Source of the DNA: Pseudomonas sp. Bout1
GTDB lineage: Bacteria; Pseudomonadota; Gammaproteobacteria; Pseudomonadales; Pseudomonadaceae
Length of the DNA stretch: 64,000 nt
Reading direction: 5' to 3'
Assembly: GCF_034314165.1 (NCBI RefSeq)
Contig: NZ_JAVIWK010000001.1
Location: 4,417,001 to 4,481,000, forward strand
Shown here: piece by piece, positions 1 to 7,597 of the stretch
Layout: each line of letters starts with the position of its first letter
How positions within the stretch are numbered: position 1 is the stretch's first letter
Position numbers and translations under genes: made by a program
The notes under the pieces: model-generated
The model's database searches: none
Told to the model about the DNA's origin: nothing
Seen by the model: the letters and a program-made list of their open reading frames with translations, nothing else

Positions 1-73
1 TGTGGTCGGGACAAAGATAGAGCGGGGAAACAAGAAAAAGTGCGGTGGCGAGGGCAGGAATGTTGCCTACAGG

Positions 74-102
74 ACAAGTCCGACACCGTGTGTCGGGCTT
101 GT
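74..102. terminator. Hairpin downstream of the small acidic orphan
   Basis: A 12-bp stem (ACAAGTCCGACA / TGTCGGGCTTGT, one G-T pair) around a CCGTG loop. It lies just past the 3' end of the minus-strand gene at 119-313. There is no clear T-tract, so it may be a weak terminator or a transcript-stabilising hairpin. Confidence 0.4.
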
Positions 103-118
103 TCCAGTGAATCTTGGA

Positions 119-313
119 TTAGTTGTCGGGGTGTTCACTCGCTACCGAATCGGCGGCGTCCACGTCGGACATGTCTTCTTCCAGAGGCGCGTCGTCGTCC
201 GATGGCAGAGGCACCTCGGGCTGGCGCCTGGGGTCATGCCCGGTTTCGTTGTCTGTACCACGCGTTACGCCCTGCTGGGATACGTTTCCAGGGGCCTTCT
301 CGTCAATTTCCAT
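119..313 (-). CDS. Small acidic hypothetical protein (64 aa)
   Basis: A 64-residue, Asp/Glu-rich, low-complexity protein with no membrane segment or recognisable domain. The ATG is preceded by a good ribosome binding site (GGAGAG, 5 nt away), which supports translation. The C-terminal half (PSDDDAPLEEDMSDVDAAD) is strongly negative and probably disordered. I do not recognise a function. It lies 88 nt downstream of the XRE-type gene on the same strand and could be co-transcribed with it. Confidence 0.55.
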   Translation of the reverse strand: MEIDEKAPGNVSQQGVTRGTDNETGHDPRRQPEVPLPSDDDAPLEEDMSDVDAADSVASEHPDN

Positions 314-401
314 GCTGGCTCTCCGTTGTGGCGCGCGGGATGTCCGTGCTTGAACATAAGAAACCCCACGGCAAGGCGAGTGCCGGGAGATGGACGAACG
401 G

Positions 402-737
402 TTATGTGCTGCGGTTTTTCGGGCGAGTCACTTTAAAAAGGATCTCTTCTTCGCCCTCGCCCTGGAACAACTCCTTGGCAATCACGCGGTTATCCAGCAG
501 CTCTTGTGCCTTCTCCCACGACAGTTTGACTATCGCCTGTTTTTTGCCAGTCACCACGTACACCACGTCCATGCCCTCATTGGCGACAGCCGCCAAATAA
601 TCAGCGCGGGGCAGTGTTTCCCCAAGTTCGTACTGTTGCTGCTCAATCGGCGTGACGCCACCAATGTGAGCCAGGCGCTGAACGGTCAGCCCCATGCGTT
701 GCCGTTCGTTTTTCAGTCTACGACCAATTTCTTTCAT
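402..737 (-). CDS. XRE-family helix-turn-helix protein
   Basis: A 111-aa putative DNA-binding regulator. Residues 1-60 look like a Cro/C1-type HTH (IGRRLKNERQRMGLTVQRLA, then a YELGETLPRADYLAAV stretch). The segment GMDVVYVVTGK is typical of XRE proteins found near phage and pyocin clusters in Pseudomonas. The C-terminal half carries an acidic patch (GEGEEE) of unknown role. AGAGGC lies upstream of the ATG as a ribosome binding site. Its targets are unknown. It could be a leftover of a phage regulatory region, but no cognate operator is evident. Confidence 0.75.
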   Translation of the reverse strand: MKEIGRRLKNERQRMGLTVQRLAHIGGVTPIEQQQYELGETLPRADYLAAVANEGMDVVYVVTGKKQAIVKLSWEKAQELLDNRVIAKELFQGEGEEEILFKVTRPKNRST

Positions 738-1003
738 CGCAAGCCTCTGCTCTGATGTCCAAAGTGCACCCGTCCGACCGGGCCCGTCTCTTCAATGGAG
801 AAACATCGTGGCCAGAAATTCAATTTTCCTCATGGAACACATTCACAGGAAGCAGCAATAGCCGGAATGCGCGTTATCAGCTGGCCTTCACACGACCGAA
901 CCGCAGCAAAGGGGTATCAAAATATTCATCCAGTTTCATTTGTTGATGGTCGGGGCTATCGCCTTAATGCTCCAACACGAACTCGTGCACTGGAGCCAAT
1001 ATA

Positions 1004-2335
1004 ATGAAAAAAAAACGCCAACCGCTACTTCAGCTCAACACCTTGGCCGTGGCACTGGCACTCGCCTTCCCGGCCATCAGCTATGCAAGCGATCAGTCAG
1101 ATTCAAAAGGCTTTGTTGCGGACAGCAGCTTGAATATTCTCAACCGCAACGTGTTCTGGAACCAGAACGGCAGCATCGCCCACACCCGAGACTGGAGCCA
1201 GGCGCTGATGGCGAACTACAGCTCCGGCTTCACCCAAGGCACCGTCGGCATCGGCATTGATGCGTTTGCCGACCTGGCGTTGCGCATCGACGGCAGCACC
1301 GACCGGGCCGGCGGCCCCACCATCCCTTCCGACGCCAATGGCCATCCGGATCATGGCTACGCCAAGGCCGGCGGTGACGTCAAGTTCCGTATCTCCAATA
1401 CCACCCTCAAGGTCGGTGACCTGCAGCCCACGTCACCGGTGTTCGCCACCGCCGATAACTACCTGATGCCGCAGACCGCATCGGGCTTCCAGATCGACAG
1501 CCACGAAATCACCGGCCTGAACCTGGAGGCCGGGCATTACACCTCCGGCACCGGTAACACCACCACCTCACGCAGCGGCGACATTCTCGCCAGCTATGCC
1601 GGTGTGGGGGCGGCGTCGGCCAGCTTCGCGGGTGGCAAGTACCAGTTCAGCAAGGAATTCACCGCGTCGCTGTACGGGGCGCACCTGGAAGACGTTTGGA
1701 ACCAGTACTACGTCAACTTGAACCTTGTTCATCCATTGGCCGATAACCAGTCCGTCGCGCTGGACTTCAACCTCTACCGCACACTGGACGACGGCAGCGC
1801 CAAGGCCGGGACCATCGACACCACCGCAGCCTCGCTGGCGGCGGCCTACACCCTGGGCGCGCAGACCTTCACCCTCGCCGGACAGAAGGTCCATGGTGAC
1901 GAGCCATTCGACTATGTCGGCTTTGGCGGCACCAACGCCGGTGTCGGTGCCGGCCGCTACGGCAACTCGATCAACCTCGCCGACTCAGTGCAGTACTCTG
2001 ATTTCAACGGCCCGGGCGAGAGGTCCTGGCAGATGCGCTATGACCTGGACATGAGCACCTTTGGCGCCCCCGGCCTGAGCTTCATGGCCCGCCATATTCG
2101 CGGTGCCGGTATCGATGGAACGCATACTCCCGGCAATTCGGCCTACACCGGTTTCTATGGTGCCAACGACCAGGAACACGAAACCGACGCCGAGGTGAAA
2201 TACGTCGTGCAGAGCGGCCCGGCCAAGAAGTTGAGCTTTCGCCTGCGAGAGGCTTGGCACGATGGCGATGCGAACACCGGGGGGCACCTGGTGCAGACGC
2301 GCCTGATTACCGAGTACCCGCTGAACATCTTCTAA
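1004..2335 (+). CDS. OprD-family outer-membrane porin
   Basis: A 443-aa porin of the OprD (occ) family, expected to form an 18-stranded beta-barrel for uptake of small organic acids or basic amino acids. Residues 1-29 are a signal peptide (lysines, then LAVALALAFPAISYA) with likely cleavage after SYA. The mature part shows family features: an N-terminal FVADSSLNILNRN segment, a GSIAHTRDWSQ stretch, alternating aromatic and hydrophobic strands, and a terminal strand LVQTRLITEYPLNIF ending in Phe, the outer-membrane insertion signal. GGAG lies 9 nt before the ATG. The gene stands alone, with no transporter beside it, so the substrate cannot be inferred. Confidence 0.9.
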   Translation: MKKKRQPLLQLNTLAVALALAFPAISYASDQSDSKGFVADSSLNILNRNVFWNQNGSIAHTRDWSQALMANYSSGFTQGTVGIGIDAFADLALRIDGSTDRAGGPTIPSDANGHPDHGYAKAGGDVKFRISNTTLKVGDLQPTSPVFATADNYLMPQTASGFQIDSHEITGLNLEAGHYTSGTGNTTTSRSGDILASYAGVGAASASFAGGKYQFSKEFTASLYGAHLEDVWNQYYVNLNLVHPLADNQSVALDFNLYRTLDDGSAKAGTIDTTAASLAAAYTLGAQTFTLAGQKVHGDEPFDYVGFGGTNAGVGAGRYGNSINLADSVQYSDFNGPGERSWQMRYDLDMSTFGAPGLSFMARHIRGAGIDGTHTPGNSAYTGFYGANDQEHETDAEVKYVVQSGPAKKLSFRLREAWHDGDANTGGHLVQTRLITEYPLNIF

Positions 2336-2342
2336 ACAGAGG

Positions 2343-2471
2343 GTGTGTCCGGTTGCTGGATCAGCCGGGCGCTGTGCGCGTGTCACGGGGCCCGGCTTCG
2401 TCGTGCTGTGCGTTCTCGTGGCGGTGTGCGAGCTGATCGCGCTGAACCATTTCCTTGGGCGCACGGGATAG
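2343..2471 (+). other. Short hydrophobic ORF after the porin, possible gene fragment
   Basis: A GTG-started 42-aa frame. Its second half, VVLCVLVAVCELIALNHFLG, looks like the last membrane helix of a transporter, followed by RTG and a stop. There is no convincing ribosome binding site. It is either chance or the C-terminal scar of a membrane protein once downstream of the porin. Apart from this and the terminator, I see nothing in the 2336-2664 gap. Confidence 0.25.
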
Positions 2472-2488
2472 TCGCGAACTCCTGAACC

Positions 2489-2524
2489 CCAGAAACGCAA
2501 AAGCCCCGCAATAGCGGGGCTTTT
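2489..2524 (+). terminator. Rho-independent terminator; possible left prophage boundary repeat
   Basis: The stem AAAAGCCCCGC / GCGGGGCTTTT (2499-2524) has a 4-nt loop and follows the porin. The 36-nt block from CCAGAAAC to the T-run recurs at 18740-18775 with four differences, three of them in the loop. The pair brackets the whole phage-derived segment and is either an att remnant or two copies of a common Pseudomonas terminator. Confidence 0.85.
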
Positions 2525-2664
2525 CAAGGTAGTTGTCGTGCCTCCCGTCTTGCTACCCCAAAGCGCAACGTAGCAGTACTTCATGCGCCGTATAGCCCGC
2601 ATCCAGCAACGCAAACGACAAACCTGGCTCGCACTGCCGGCCAGCGGAATAGAAGAGGTAGGCC

Positions 2665-2994
2665 ATGGCCAAGACTGTGCAGGAGCGCTCGGCGAAAACC
2701 GCAAGGAAGCGCGTGGCACTTGCCGAAGAAGAATTGAGGCTCAGGGTTCGCCTCGGACCCCGGCAGGCCCTGGCCGACCTGATAGAGTGGTCAGGCATTA
2801 CTGAGCAGGACGAGGCGATGACGCTGATGATTCATCACCTACACGCGATGGGTTCAGCGAAATGCCAGCCGCTGCTGAATCCACCGCGCCACGAAATCGA
2901 GATATCGGAAAACGTGGCGCGGGAATTCCTCAATAAAAGCCTGCTCGCCATCCAGAAAGACCCGGGCGACGATATTATCGAGCCATCTATTTAA
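2665..2994 (+). CDS. Phage orphan, copy 1 of a duplicated pair
   Basis: A 109-aa protein closely related to the product of 10453-10776: both share the start MAK(T/S)VQERSAKTARKRV, then EEELRLRVR, EWSGITEQ and NVAREF. The charged N-terminus followed by a helical EELRLRV...RQALADLIEWSGITE segment suggests a small ribbon-helix-helix-like or other DNA-binding fold, but this is inference. GAGG precedes the ATG. The 3' end overlaps the convergent lipoprotein gene at 2987. Copy 2 is instead followed directly by phage-like sequence, suggesting that cargo entered behind copy 1. Confidence 0.7.
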   Translation: MAKTVQERSAKTARKRVALAEEELRLRVRLGPRQALADLIEWSGITEQDEAMTLMIHHLHAMGSAKCQPLLNPPRHEIEISENVAREFLNKSLLAIQKDPGDDIIEPSI

Positions 2995-3424
2995 CTGATG
3001 TCGAAGGCGTTTCGTTGGCAACAGAATCCGCAACATCTGCCGGCTGCCCGGTCTCCACGTCACGAATCTCATATCTCCACCATGACAGCGAAGAGATCCC
3101 ATAGAGACCATAAGTACGGCCGCCCACGAGATCAACGGTCATTTCAATCGGAGCAGTTTGCTGTTCAGCGGTAATAAATTTACGAACTTGAATCTTATGC
3201 CTGCCTGCACCCAGTCGGTATTCGCTTTGGCGGCTCAACCAATATAGGGTTTGATCGTCGTCAATCTTAAATATTGTCAAAGATTTATCGAACTGCTGAA
3301 TCGTAGCGATTTCGGAGTTTGATTTTCCTTCTGCACTTTTGTGTTCGTAATGAATACACCCGGTCAGCGTGAAGCTGAACAAAATCATTGCTATAAAGCG
3401 CCAAAAAATCTCGTGTCGCATCAA
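2987..3424 (-). CDS. Putative lipoprotein, prophage cargo
   Basis: A 145-aa protein with a lipoprotein signal: basic start MMRHEIFWR, hydrophobic core, and lipobox LTGC with the lipid-modified Cys near residue 23. The mature part is polar (IHYEHKSAEGKSNSEIAT) and predicted to face the periplasm; no domain is recognised. It is on the strand opposite to the phage genes and is visibly AT-richer, as expected for a lysogenic-conversion cargo gene. Its start lies just before a patch at 3482-3503 that resembles the sequence following phage gene copy 2. A role at the cell surface, such as superinfection exclusion, is possible but unproven. Confidence 0.7.
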   Translation of the reverse strand: MMRHEIFWRFIAMILFSFTLTGCIHYEHKSAEGKSNSEIATIQQFDKSLTIFKIDDDQTLYWLSRQSEYRLGAGRHKIQVRKFITAEQQTAPIEMTVDLVGGRTYGLYGISSLSWWRYEIRDVETGQPADVADSVANETPSTSVK

Positions 3425-3549
3425 TGCTCCTTATAGGCTCAAATCCAAGGTGTGGATCGATACCTTATCCTTTTCCAAAATCCCATCCTACTCGCAGCAT
3501 CCGGTAACGGTCGGGCACGGCTGGGTGAAATTGGCACTTTGGGATGTAG

Positions 3550-3726
3550 CTAGACCTTCACTGCGCTCTTGATAATCCAAACACCAAACAGAACAAACAC
3601 TGCTGATTTAGCCACGTCGAACAGAGAATCTCTTCCAGCAAACAACTCGAAAGCCGAAAATAGTAGTGAGATCGTCCCTACTACCACCAAACCATAACCA
3701 ACCGGGCGCACGTACTTGGGGAACAT
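3550..3726 (-). CDS. Small two-helix membrane protein (58 aa)
   Basis: The 58-aa frame starts MFPKYVRPVGYGLVVVG and has two hydrophobic segments (about residues 9-26 and 38-55), ending IIKSAVKV. A good Shine-Dalgarno (GGAG, 8 nt before ATG) and even hydrophobic spacing make it a credible gene. It sits on the minus strand between the lipoprotein and the plus-strand phage gene at 3840, in AT-richer DNA. The function is unknown. Small membrane proteins in such positions are often phage exclusion or toxin-type products, but nothing here decides that. Confidence 0.55.
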   Translation of the reverse strand: MFPKYVRPVGYGLVVVGTISLLFSAFELFAGRDSLFDVAKSAVFVLFGVWIIKSAVKV

Positions 3727-3839
3727 CTATTCATCTCCATGATAAAACAGAAATTGTAAATTTTCCCGCCCAGTAACGCCATCAATCATTCCGCCTTCAT
3801 CCGATATCACGGAGGGCGGCGCTTGACTGGAGATAATTC

Positions 3840-4472
3840 ATGAACGACCAGTTCTACCTGCAAGACAGTCGCAGCCACGCCTACGTCGGCGATGGATTGT
3901 CCTTCTGCGGCTTTGGCGGCTCTGGATATGTCACCGACCTGGCCAAGGCCCAGGTGTTCACCCGGGACGGCGCTTGCGATCACCGCGACACTGACATCCC
4001 GTGGCCCAAGGCCTACGTCGATGCCCGGGCGCGTATTGGTGTCGACTGCCAGCGTGTGACGTTGAGCGAGGCGCTGGACCAACACCCCGACGCAGCCGAG
4101 TTTTACATCCAGAAGCCGCAGTGCTGGAACGGCAACAACCTGATTTGGCTTTGCGAAGATGGCGTGTTCACAAGCGACCTTTCCAAGGCTGTGGTGGTGC
4201 CGAGGGCCCACACCGCCACCTGGATCGGCAAGCTCGGCCAATCAGGCGCGGTGGTCTGGCCCAAGCCCTACATCGACGCGCATAGCCGCAGTTTGGTCGA
4301 ACACGATGACGTGAACATCAAGGAAGCCCTGCGCGGTACCGGAATCAAGTTGGCCAAGCCGAAGAAGCCAAAAAAGATGATGTTCAATTGCGACGGCTGC
4401 GGCCGTTTCATCAGTGACGAGCAACGCTACCGCGAAGACTGCCGGAACTGCGGGGCGAGCAACACTCCTTGA
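3840..4472 (+). CDS. Phage hypothetical protein with internal duplication and zinc ribbon
   Basis: A 210-aa protein made of two related halves. Residues about 5-80 (YLQDSRSHAYVG, DLAKAQVFTRD, PWPKAYVDA, VTLSEAL) match residues about 88-165 (YIQKPQ, DLSKAVVVPRA, VWPKPYIDA, VNIKEAL). The C-terminus has a Lys-rich linker and two CxxC pairs (CDGCGRF, CRNCG), forming a likely zinc ribbon. GGAG precedes the ATG. The pattern suggests a nucleic-acid or protein adaptor, but I do not recognise the family. The stop codon lies inside the 39-bp element repeated at 11066. Confidence 0.7.
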   Translation: MNDQFYLQDSRSHAYVGDGLSFCGFGGSGYVTDLAKAQVFTRDGACDHRDTDIPWPKAYVDARARIGVDCQRVTLSEALDQHPDAAEFYIQKPQCWNGNNLIWLCEDGVFTSDLSKAVVVPRAHTATWIGKLGQSGAVVWPKPYIDAHSRSLVEHDDVNIKEALRGTGIKLAKPKKPKKMMFNCDGCGRFISDEQRYREDCRNCGASNTP

Positions 4473-4503
4473 TCCGGCTCCATGCCGGTCACCCGTAATA
4501 CCC
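4465..4503. repeat. 39-bp phage repeat, copy 1
   Basis: The first 20 bases are CTCCTTGATCCGGCTCCATG. The block recurs at 11066-11104 with only a few differences at its 3' side. It contains the inverted repeat CCGGC-tccat-GCCGG. In copy 2 the reverse strand supplies the AAGGAG ribosome binding site of the gene at 10816; here no such gene follows on that strand. Confidence 0.75.
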
Positions 4504-4507
4504 CATA

Positions 4508-4753
4508 TCAACGAATTGCGCCATCAGCAGAGTCAGGAAAAGCCTTATGGAAATCGTCTGCCAAGGACAGCAAATCGTTTGACTTGGACATATCAGAACC
4601 CAAAATTATAGTATTAGTTTCCGCCTGTTCAAAAACCGCTTTGAATTCCGGCGCGGGATTTTTTCCAACTATAAATTTAAAGAAAATCCCGAGAACGTCA
4701 AACTCGTGCAGGCAACACCCAGCCTCCTCAATACAGGCTGGAAACCTCAACAA
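4508..4753 (-). CDS. Hypothetical protein, second gene of an unknown minus-strand pair
   Basis: An 81-aa frame from a TTG codon. The open frame runs back to 4790 without ATG or GTG, so the true start is uncertain. The sequence is protein-like (FKFIVGKNPAPEFKAVFEQ, DDFHKAFPDSADGAIR) but not recognised. It begins within a few tens of bases of the stop of the gene at 4793, consistent with a two-gene operon. The DNA is AT-rich compared with the phage genes. Alternatively it is a decayed fragment of a longer gene. Confidence 0.4.
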   Translation of the reverse strand: MLRFPACIEEAGCCLHEFDVLGIFFKFIVGKNPAPEFKAVFEQAETNTIILGSDMSKSNDLLSLADDFHKAFPDSADGAIR

Positions 4754-4792
4754 CCTATGAAGATTATAGTTAGTGTTGAGGGTTACAATTAA

Positions 4793-5068
4793 TCAAACGT
4801 CTTTGATGGCATCAGTATTGCCAAGAAGATAATCTTTAAATCTACCTTCATACAATCGCCCCAGCGTTCCTTTATGTATGGATGGATGTGATCCCCAATC
4901 CCAAACGTTGGAACGCCAAACAACGCTTGCACCGAAGTAAAACAGACTTTCTAAAATATCCGCTTTGATTTCAACAGGGTTGAAGAGAGAGAAATTTGGG
5001 CTTGACTGGGTTGATACACTCGACAAAAGCTGCTCCAACAATGGGAAATTAGTGTGAGTCGCCCACAT
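4793..5068 (-). CDS. Hypothetical protein, first gene of an unknown minus-strand pair
   Basis: A 91-aa frame with an ATG start and a GAGGGG purine run about 12 nt upstream. It contains an aromatic-rich centre (LFYFGASVVWRSNVWDWG). No signal peptide, membrane helix or known domain is seen. Together with the downstream frame at 4508 it forms an AT-rich cassette set into phage DNA, with a TonB-like lipoprotein gene just upstream on the same strand. The function is unknown. Confidence 0.5.
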   Translation of the reverse strand: MWATHTNFPLLEQLLSSVSTQSSPNFSLFNPVEIKADILESLFYFGASVVWRSNVWDWGSHPSIHKGTLGRLYEGRFKDYLLGNTDAIKDV

Positions 5069-5093
5069 TTTGGATACTGGCCCCTCCCCTCGC

Positions 5094-5474
5094 TTAGAGA
5101 ATATTCCCGTCTAGAGAGTAGATAAGCGGGGCAGTGATCGTAATCGGGCCATCTTTCATTAAATCGGCTGGTGGTTTTGGCAGTGGCTGGGCGCGACGGA
5201 TTAACTCTAAAGTGGCCGCGTCCAAGTCCACATTGCCTGAACTTTGTATCAGCTCATAAGAAACGACATTCCCGTCGCCATCTATCGTGAAACGCAGTTG
5301 GTTTGTGCCTTCAACCCCGGCCAATTGTGAGGCGATCGGGTAACTTTTGAATTTATTCAAATGAGCCACAAGCCCTGCGCTCAGTGCTTTTTCTTGTTCG
5401 GCAGTCGAAGAGCAACCAGAGATTGCTCCGAGAAAAACAAAGGCAAAAGCAGTGGTTAGAAAAAATTTAAGCAT
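5094..5474 (-). CDS. Lipoprotein with TonB C-terminal-like domain
   Basis: A 126-aa protein. The signal peptide ends in a lipobox (GAISGC, Cys about residue 21). Residues about 45-120 match the TonB C-terminal fold: YPIASQLAGVEGTNQLRF, a TIDGDGNVVSYELIQSSGN turn, LDAATLELIRRAQPLP, and a closing ITAPLIYSL strand. Stand-alone TonB-C lipoproteins lack the inner-membrane anchor of TonB and are probably not energy transducers; they may bind periplasmic or outer-membrane partners. It lies among the minus-strand cargo genes of the prophage remnant, so it may be a lysogenic-conversion factor. Confidence 0.7.
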   Translation of the reverse strand: MLKFFLTTAFAFVFLGAISGCSSTAEQEKALSAGLVAHLNKFKSYPIASQLAGVEGTNQLRFTIDGDGNVVSYELIQSSGNVDLDAATLELIRRAQPLPKPPADLMKDGPITITAPLIYSLDGNIL

Positions 5475-5696
5475 TTAAATATCTCGCTAAATGGCGGGGC
5501 GATTCTCGCATATGGCTGTTTTTAGCCTATCAGGACACTCAACTGCCCAGCAATAAAAGCACAGCTTCAACGAAGCTGGATGACCTGTCCTCCCCTCCCT
5601 CGCCTCTACCCGTCAGCACTCACCCCGCGCCCATCGGCAACCAGCGGGAGGCATGAGTGTTGACGAATACAGGTGAACCAACGAATGGAGAGAGTC

Positions 5697-6020
5697 ATGG
5701 AAACGAAGCACACGCCCGGACCCTGGTATGTCCAGGACGACCATGGCAGGCGCTACATCGAGACAGACGGCAATGACGACACTATTGCGGAGATTCATCG
5801 GCGCCGTCGCAAGGGCAGCGTCTATAGCTGTGCTGAGGCAGGTGCAAACGCAAGCCTTATCGCCGCAGCGCCCGAGCTTCTGGCATCCCTGCAAGCCTTC
5901 GATCGCATCAGCGACATCTGGTTGCCGTCCACGGCAAGCGAAGAGCATGAGGGCGAAATGCAGGCCTTGCATCAAGCGCGAAACGACATGCTCGCCGCGA
6001 TCGCCAAAGCTACCGCCTAA
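5697..6020 (+). CDS. Phage hypothetical protein, TPGPW family, copy 1
   Basis: 107 aa from the ATG that follows GGAGAG; an upstream in-frame start would add eight residues but lacks this site. It begins METKHTPGPWYV and has SLIAAAPELLASLQAF in the middle, a layout common to small early proteins of Pseudomonas and enterobacterial phages. The product of 7266 has the same layout (KHTPAPWTV, AKLIAQAPGLLADL). The function is unknown. It opens the plus-strand early operon, which continues with short gaps or overlaps to 9638. Confidence 0.75.
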   Translation: METKHTPGPWYVQDDHGRRYIETDGNDDTIAEIHRRRRKGSVYSCAEAGANASLIAAAPELLASLQAFDRISDIWLPSTASEEHEGEMQALHQARNDMLAAIAKATA

Positions 6021-6041
6021 CCCCAAACACTGGAGGTCGCC

Positions 6042-6302
6042 ATGGCCCGCACCTACGAATATTGGACGGTCAGTGATGGAGAGGACATTGCCATCAACCT
6101 GACCGTCGCATATTTCTCGGCCCGAAAAGGAAACTTCAGCTCCCAAGCCGCCGACCCCGATGAGTACTTCGGGCATTGCGAAGTCAATTGGGAATCGAAA
6201 GACGACACCAGCTTCATGACTGAATCCGAGATCGCCTCGATGGAAGAATGGCTTGTAAACGAGCATTCCGAGTATCTGGCCGATCAGGACTACTTCGACT
6301 AA
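6042..6302 (+). CDS. Phage hypothetical protein (86 aa)
   Basis: An acidic 86-aa protein with no known domain, preceded by TGGAGGTCGCC, a strong ribosome binding site. It ends in a run of Glu/Asp and aromatic residues (EEWLVNEHSEYLADQDYFD). It belongs to the same early operon as its neighbours, which are 21 nt away on each side. I do not recognise a function. Confidence 0.65.
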   Translation: MARTYEYWTVSDGEDIAINLTVAYFSARKGNFSSQAADPDEYFGHCEVNWESKDDTSFMTESEIASMEEWLVNEHSEYLADQDYFD

Positions 6303-6323
6303 CTCGCCACTCTGGAGGCGACC

Positions 6324-6761
6324 ATGAACGCAGCATTGAAGATATGCCAGGAGCGTTACGACGCTCAGTTGCCTCCAGAGGTAAGCGAGAGTGACGAGGT
6401 GACGGACTGGCTTGAGCATTCGGCGGAGCGCCTGGTGTGCGGCGTCGACATCAAGTGGAAGCGCCGCTACGGCCAGCCGCAGGTGGTGACGTTCGATCGG
6501 TTCTGTACCTACCTGCAGGGCCACCTGAACCAGCGCCAGATCGACGGACTGGATGAGCGTGACTCGTTCGCCCGACTGTTCCTGTCTTCGATCCTCGGTA
6601 GCCAGAGCGAAGGAAAGACGCACGCGGCCGATTTGATCGGTCAGCAGCGCCCCATGGAAGCCGCCGAGCGGAACGCCATGGACCTTCTTAGGCCCTACGC
6701 AGCCGATGCCGTAGCGGCGGAGCGCGAAGAGCTGGAAGACGACGTGGATGCTGGTCTATGA
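6324..6761 (+). CDS. Phage hypothetical protein (145 aa)
   Basis: A 145-aa soluble, mostly helical protein with an acidic tail (EREELEDDVDAGL). GGAGG lies just upstream of the ATG. It overlaps the next start by 4 nt (ATGA), so translation is probably coupled. No domain is recognised. Its place between other small early genes suggests a role in host takeover or replication, which is inference. Confidence 0.65.
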   Translation: MNAALKICQERYDAQLPPEVSESDEVTDWLEHSAERLVCGVDIKWKRRYGQPQVVTFDRFCTYLQGHLNQRQIDGLDERDSFARLFLSSILGSQSEGKTHAADLIGQQRPMEAAERNAMDLLRPYAADAVAAEREELEDDVDAGL

Positions 6762-6949
6762 GCCCGCACATCCTGATCGATGAGGCACTTGAAGCGATTG
6801 AGCATCCCAGCAGCGAGCCAGGCGCCCAAGCCGTCGTGGTGCGGATGATCACCAGCATGCTCACCGGCGACGCAATCACCGTCGAAGAATTCAACCACTA
6901 CTGCCAGCGCCTGCTGAAAATCACCAGGCATCGCAAGGAGGCTGCATGA
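6758..6949 (+). CDS. Phage hypothetical protein (63 aa)
   Basis: A 63-aa helical protein that starts on the ATGA overlap with the preceding gene and itself overlaps the next gene by 4 nt, preceded by AAGGAGG at its 3' end for the follower. The compact chain of overlaps shows a single polycistronic unit. No function is recognised. Confidence 0.6.
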   Translation: MSPHILIDEALEAIEHPSSEPGAQAVVVRMITSMLTGDAITVEEFNHYCQRLLKITRHRKEAA

Positions 6950-7140
6950 CCACTCCAATAGTGAAATCGCTGGCTGATGAGCAGCTCGACGATATCGAGC
7001 GCCGCATCGCCATCTTGGGCTTCGGCCTTCCCTTCAACGAATTGATCGGCCGCAAGCGTGGAGACCTGGTGCGGGATCTACCGCAACGCTTGGCGCCGAC
7101 AATGAAGGGTGGCCGGATTGCGGTGAGGGTTCGGCCGTGA
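6946..7140 (+). CDS. Phage hypothetical protein (64 aa)
   Basis: A 64-aa basic protein. Its N-terminal helix (ADEQLDDIERRIAILG) is followed by a Lys/Arg-rich tail, which could bind nucleic acid. The start lies 8 nt after AAGGAGG. The stop codon overlaps the GTG of the next small frame. The function is unknown. Confidence 0.6.
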   Translation: MTTPIVKSLADEQLDDIERRIAILGFGLPFNELIGRKRGDLVRDLPQRLAPTMKGGRIAVRVRP

Positions 7141-7256
7141 CCGCCCACCAGCGGCACCGGCGTCGCGCCATCCGCTGTTTATCGGCCATCGTTGGCCTGA
7201 CCTTCCTCACCATCGTTTTCTTGGGACCCGCCATCGGCGGCCTGATCACTCAATAG
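7137..7256 (+). CDS. Single-helix membrane peptide (39 aa)
   Basis: A GTG start overlaps the previous stop (GTGA). The 39-aa product has a basic head (MTAHQRHRRRAIR) and one hydrophobic helix (LSAIVGLTFLTIVFLG), so it should insert with its N-terminus in the cytoplasm. Its position in a coupled early operon supports expression. Comparable phage micro-membrane proteins exist, but no function can be assigned. Confidence 0.5.
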   Translation: MTAHQRHRRRAIRCLSAIVGLTFLTIVFLGPAIGGLITQ

Positions 7257-7265
7257 GTAAACACC

Positions 7266-7580
7266 ATGCAGAAGCACACCCCAGCACCGTGGACCGTCCG
7301 TGAGGTGGCGCATAGCAATGTGCCCGGCCAGCGCGCTTTCGCCATCGACTTCAACGAAGACCAAGAGCAGGTCGTCGATTGGGTCTACGAAGAAGCTGAC
7401 GCCAAGCTGATCGCCCAGGCGCCAGGACTTCTGGCTGATCTGATTGTGGCCGCAGGAACGCTGCGTCACTACGAGGCGCTGCATCGCGCCAAGGGCACCA
7501 TCGAAAGCACAGAGAAAGCCGAGGTGAACGCCGGGCTTGCTACACGCTTTGAGCAAACCATCGCCAAAGCCACTCAATAA
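7266..7580 (+). CDS. Phage hypothetical protein, TPGPW family, copy 2
   Basis: 104 aa starting MQKHTPAPWTV with AKLIAQAPGLLADLIVAAG in the middle, the same layout as the 5697 product. The C-termini also agree (both end IAKAT plus one or two residues). The two genes are therefore paralogues, about 1.2 kb apart in one operon. The function is unknown. Confidence 0.7.
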   Translation: MQKHTPAPWTVREVAHSNVPGQRAFAIDFNEDQEQVVDWVYEEADAKLIAQAPGLLADLIVAAGTLRHYEALHRAKGTIESTEKAEVNAGLATRFEQTIAKATQ

Positions 7581-7597
7581 CCCCCTTCACAGCGCCC

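Noticed and set aside
755..946. Small plus-strand frame between the regulator and the porin
   Set aside because: No ribosome binding site or recognisable sequence; the 738-1003 spacer is better seen as promoter region.
1..2660. Left copy of the tRNA-Ser 3' end as attL
   Set aside because: I looked for the GGTTCGAATCC / CCAGGGATTCGAACC block on the left and did not find it in this window.
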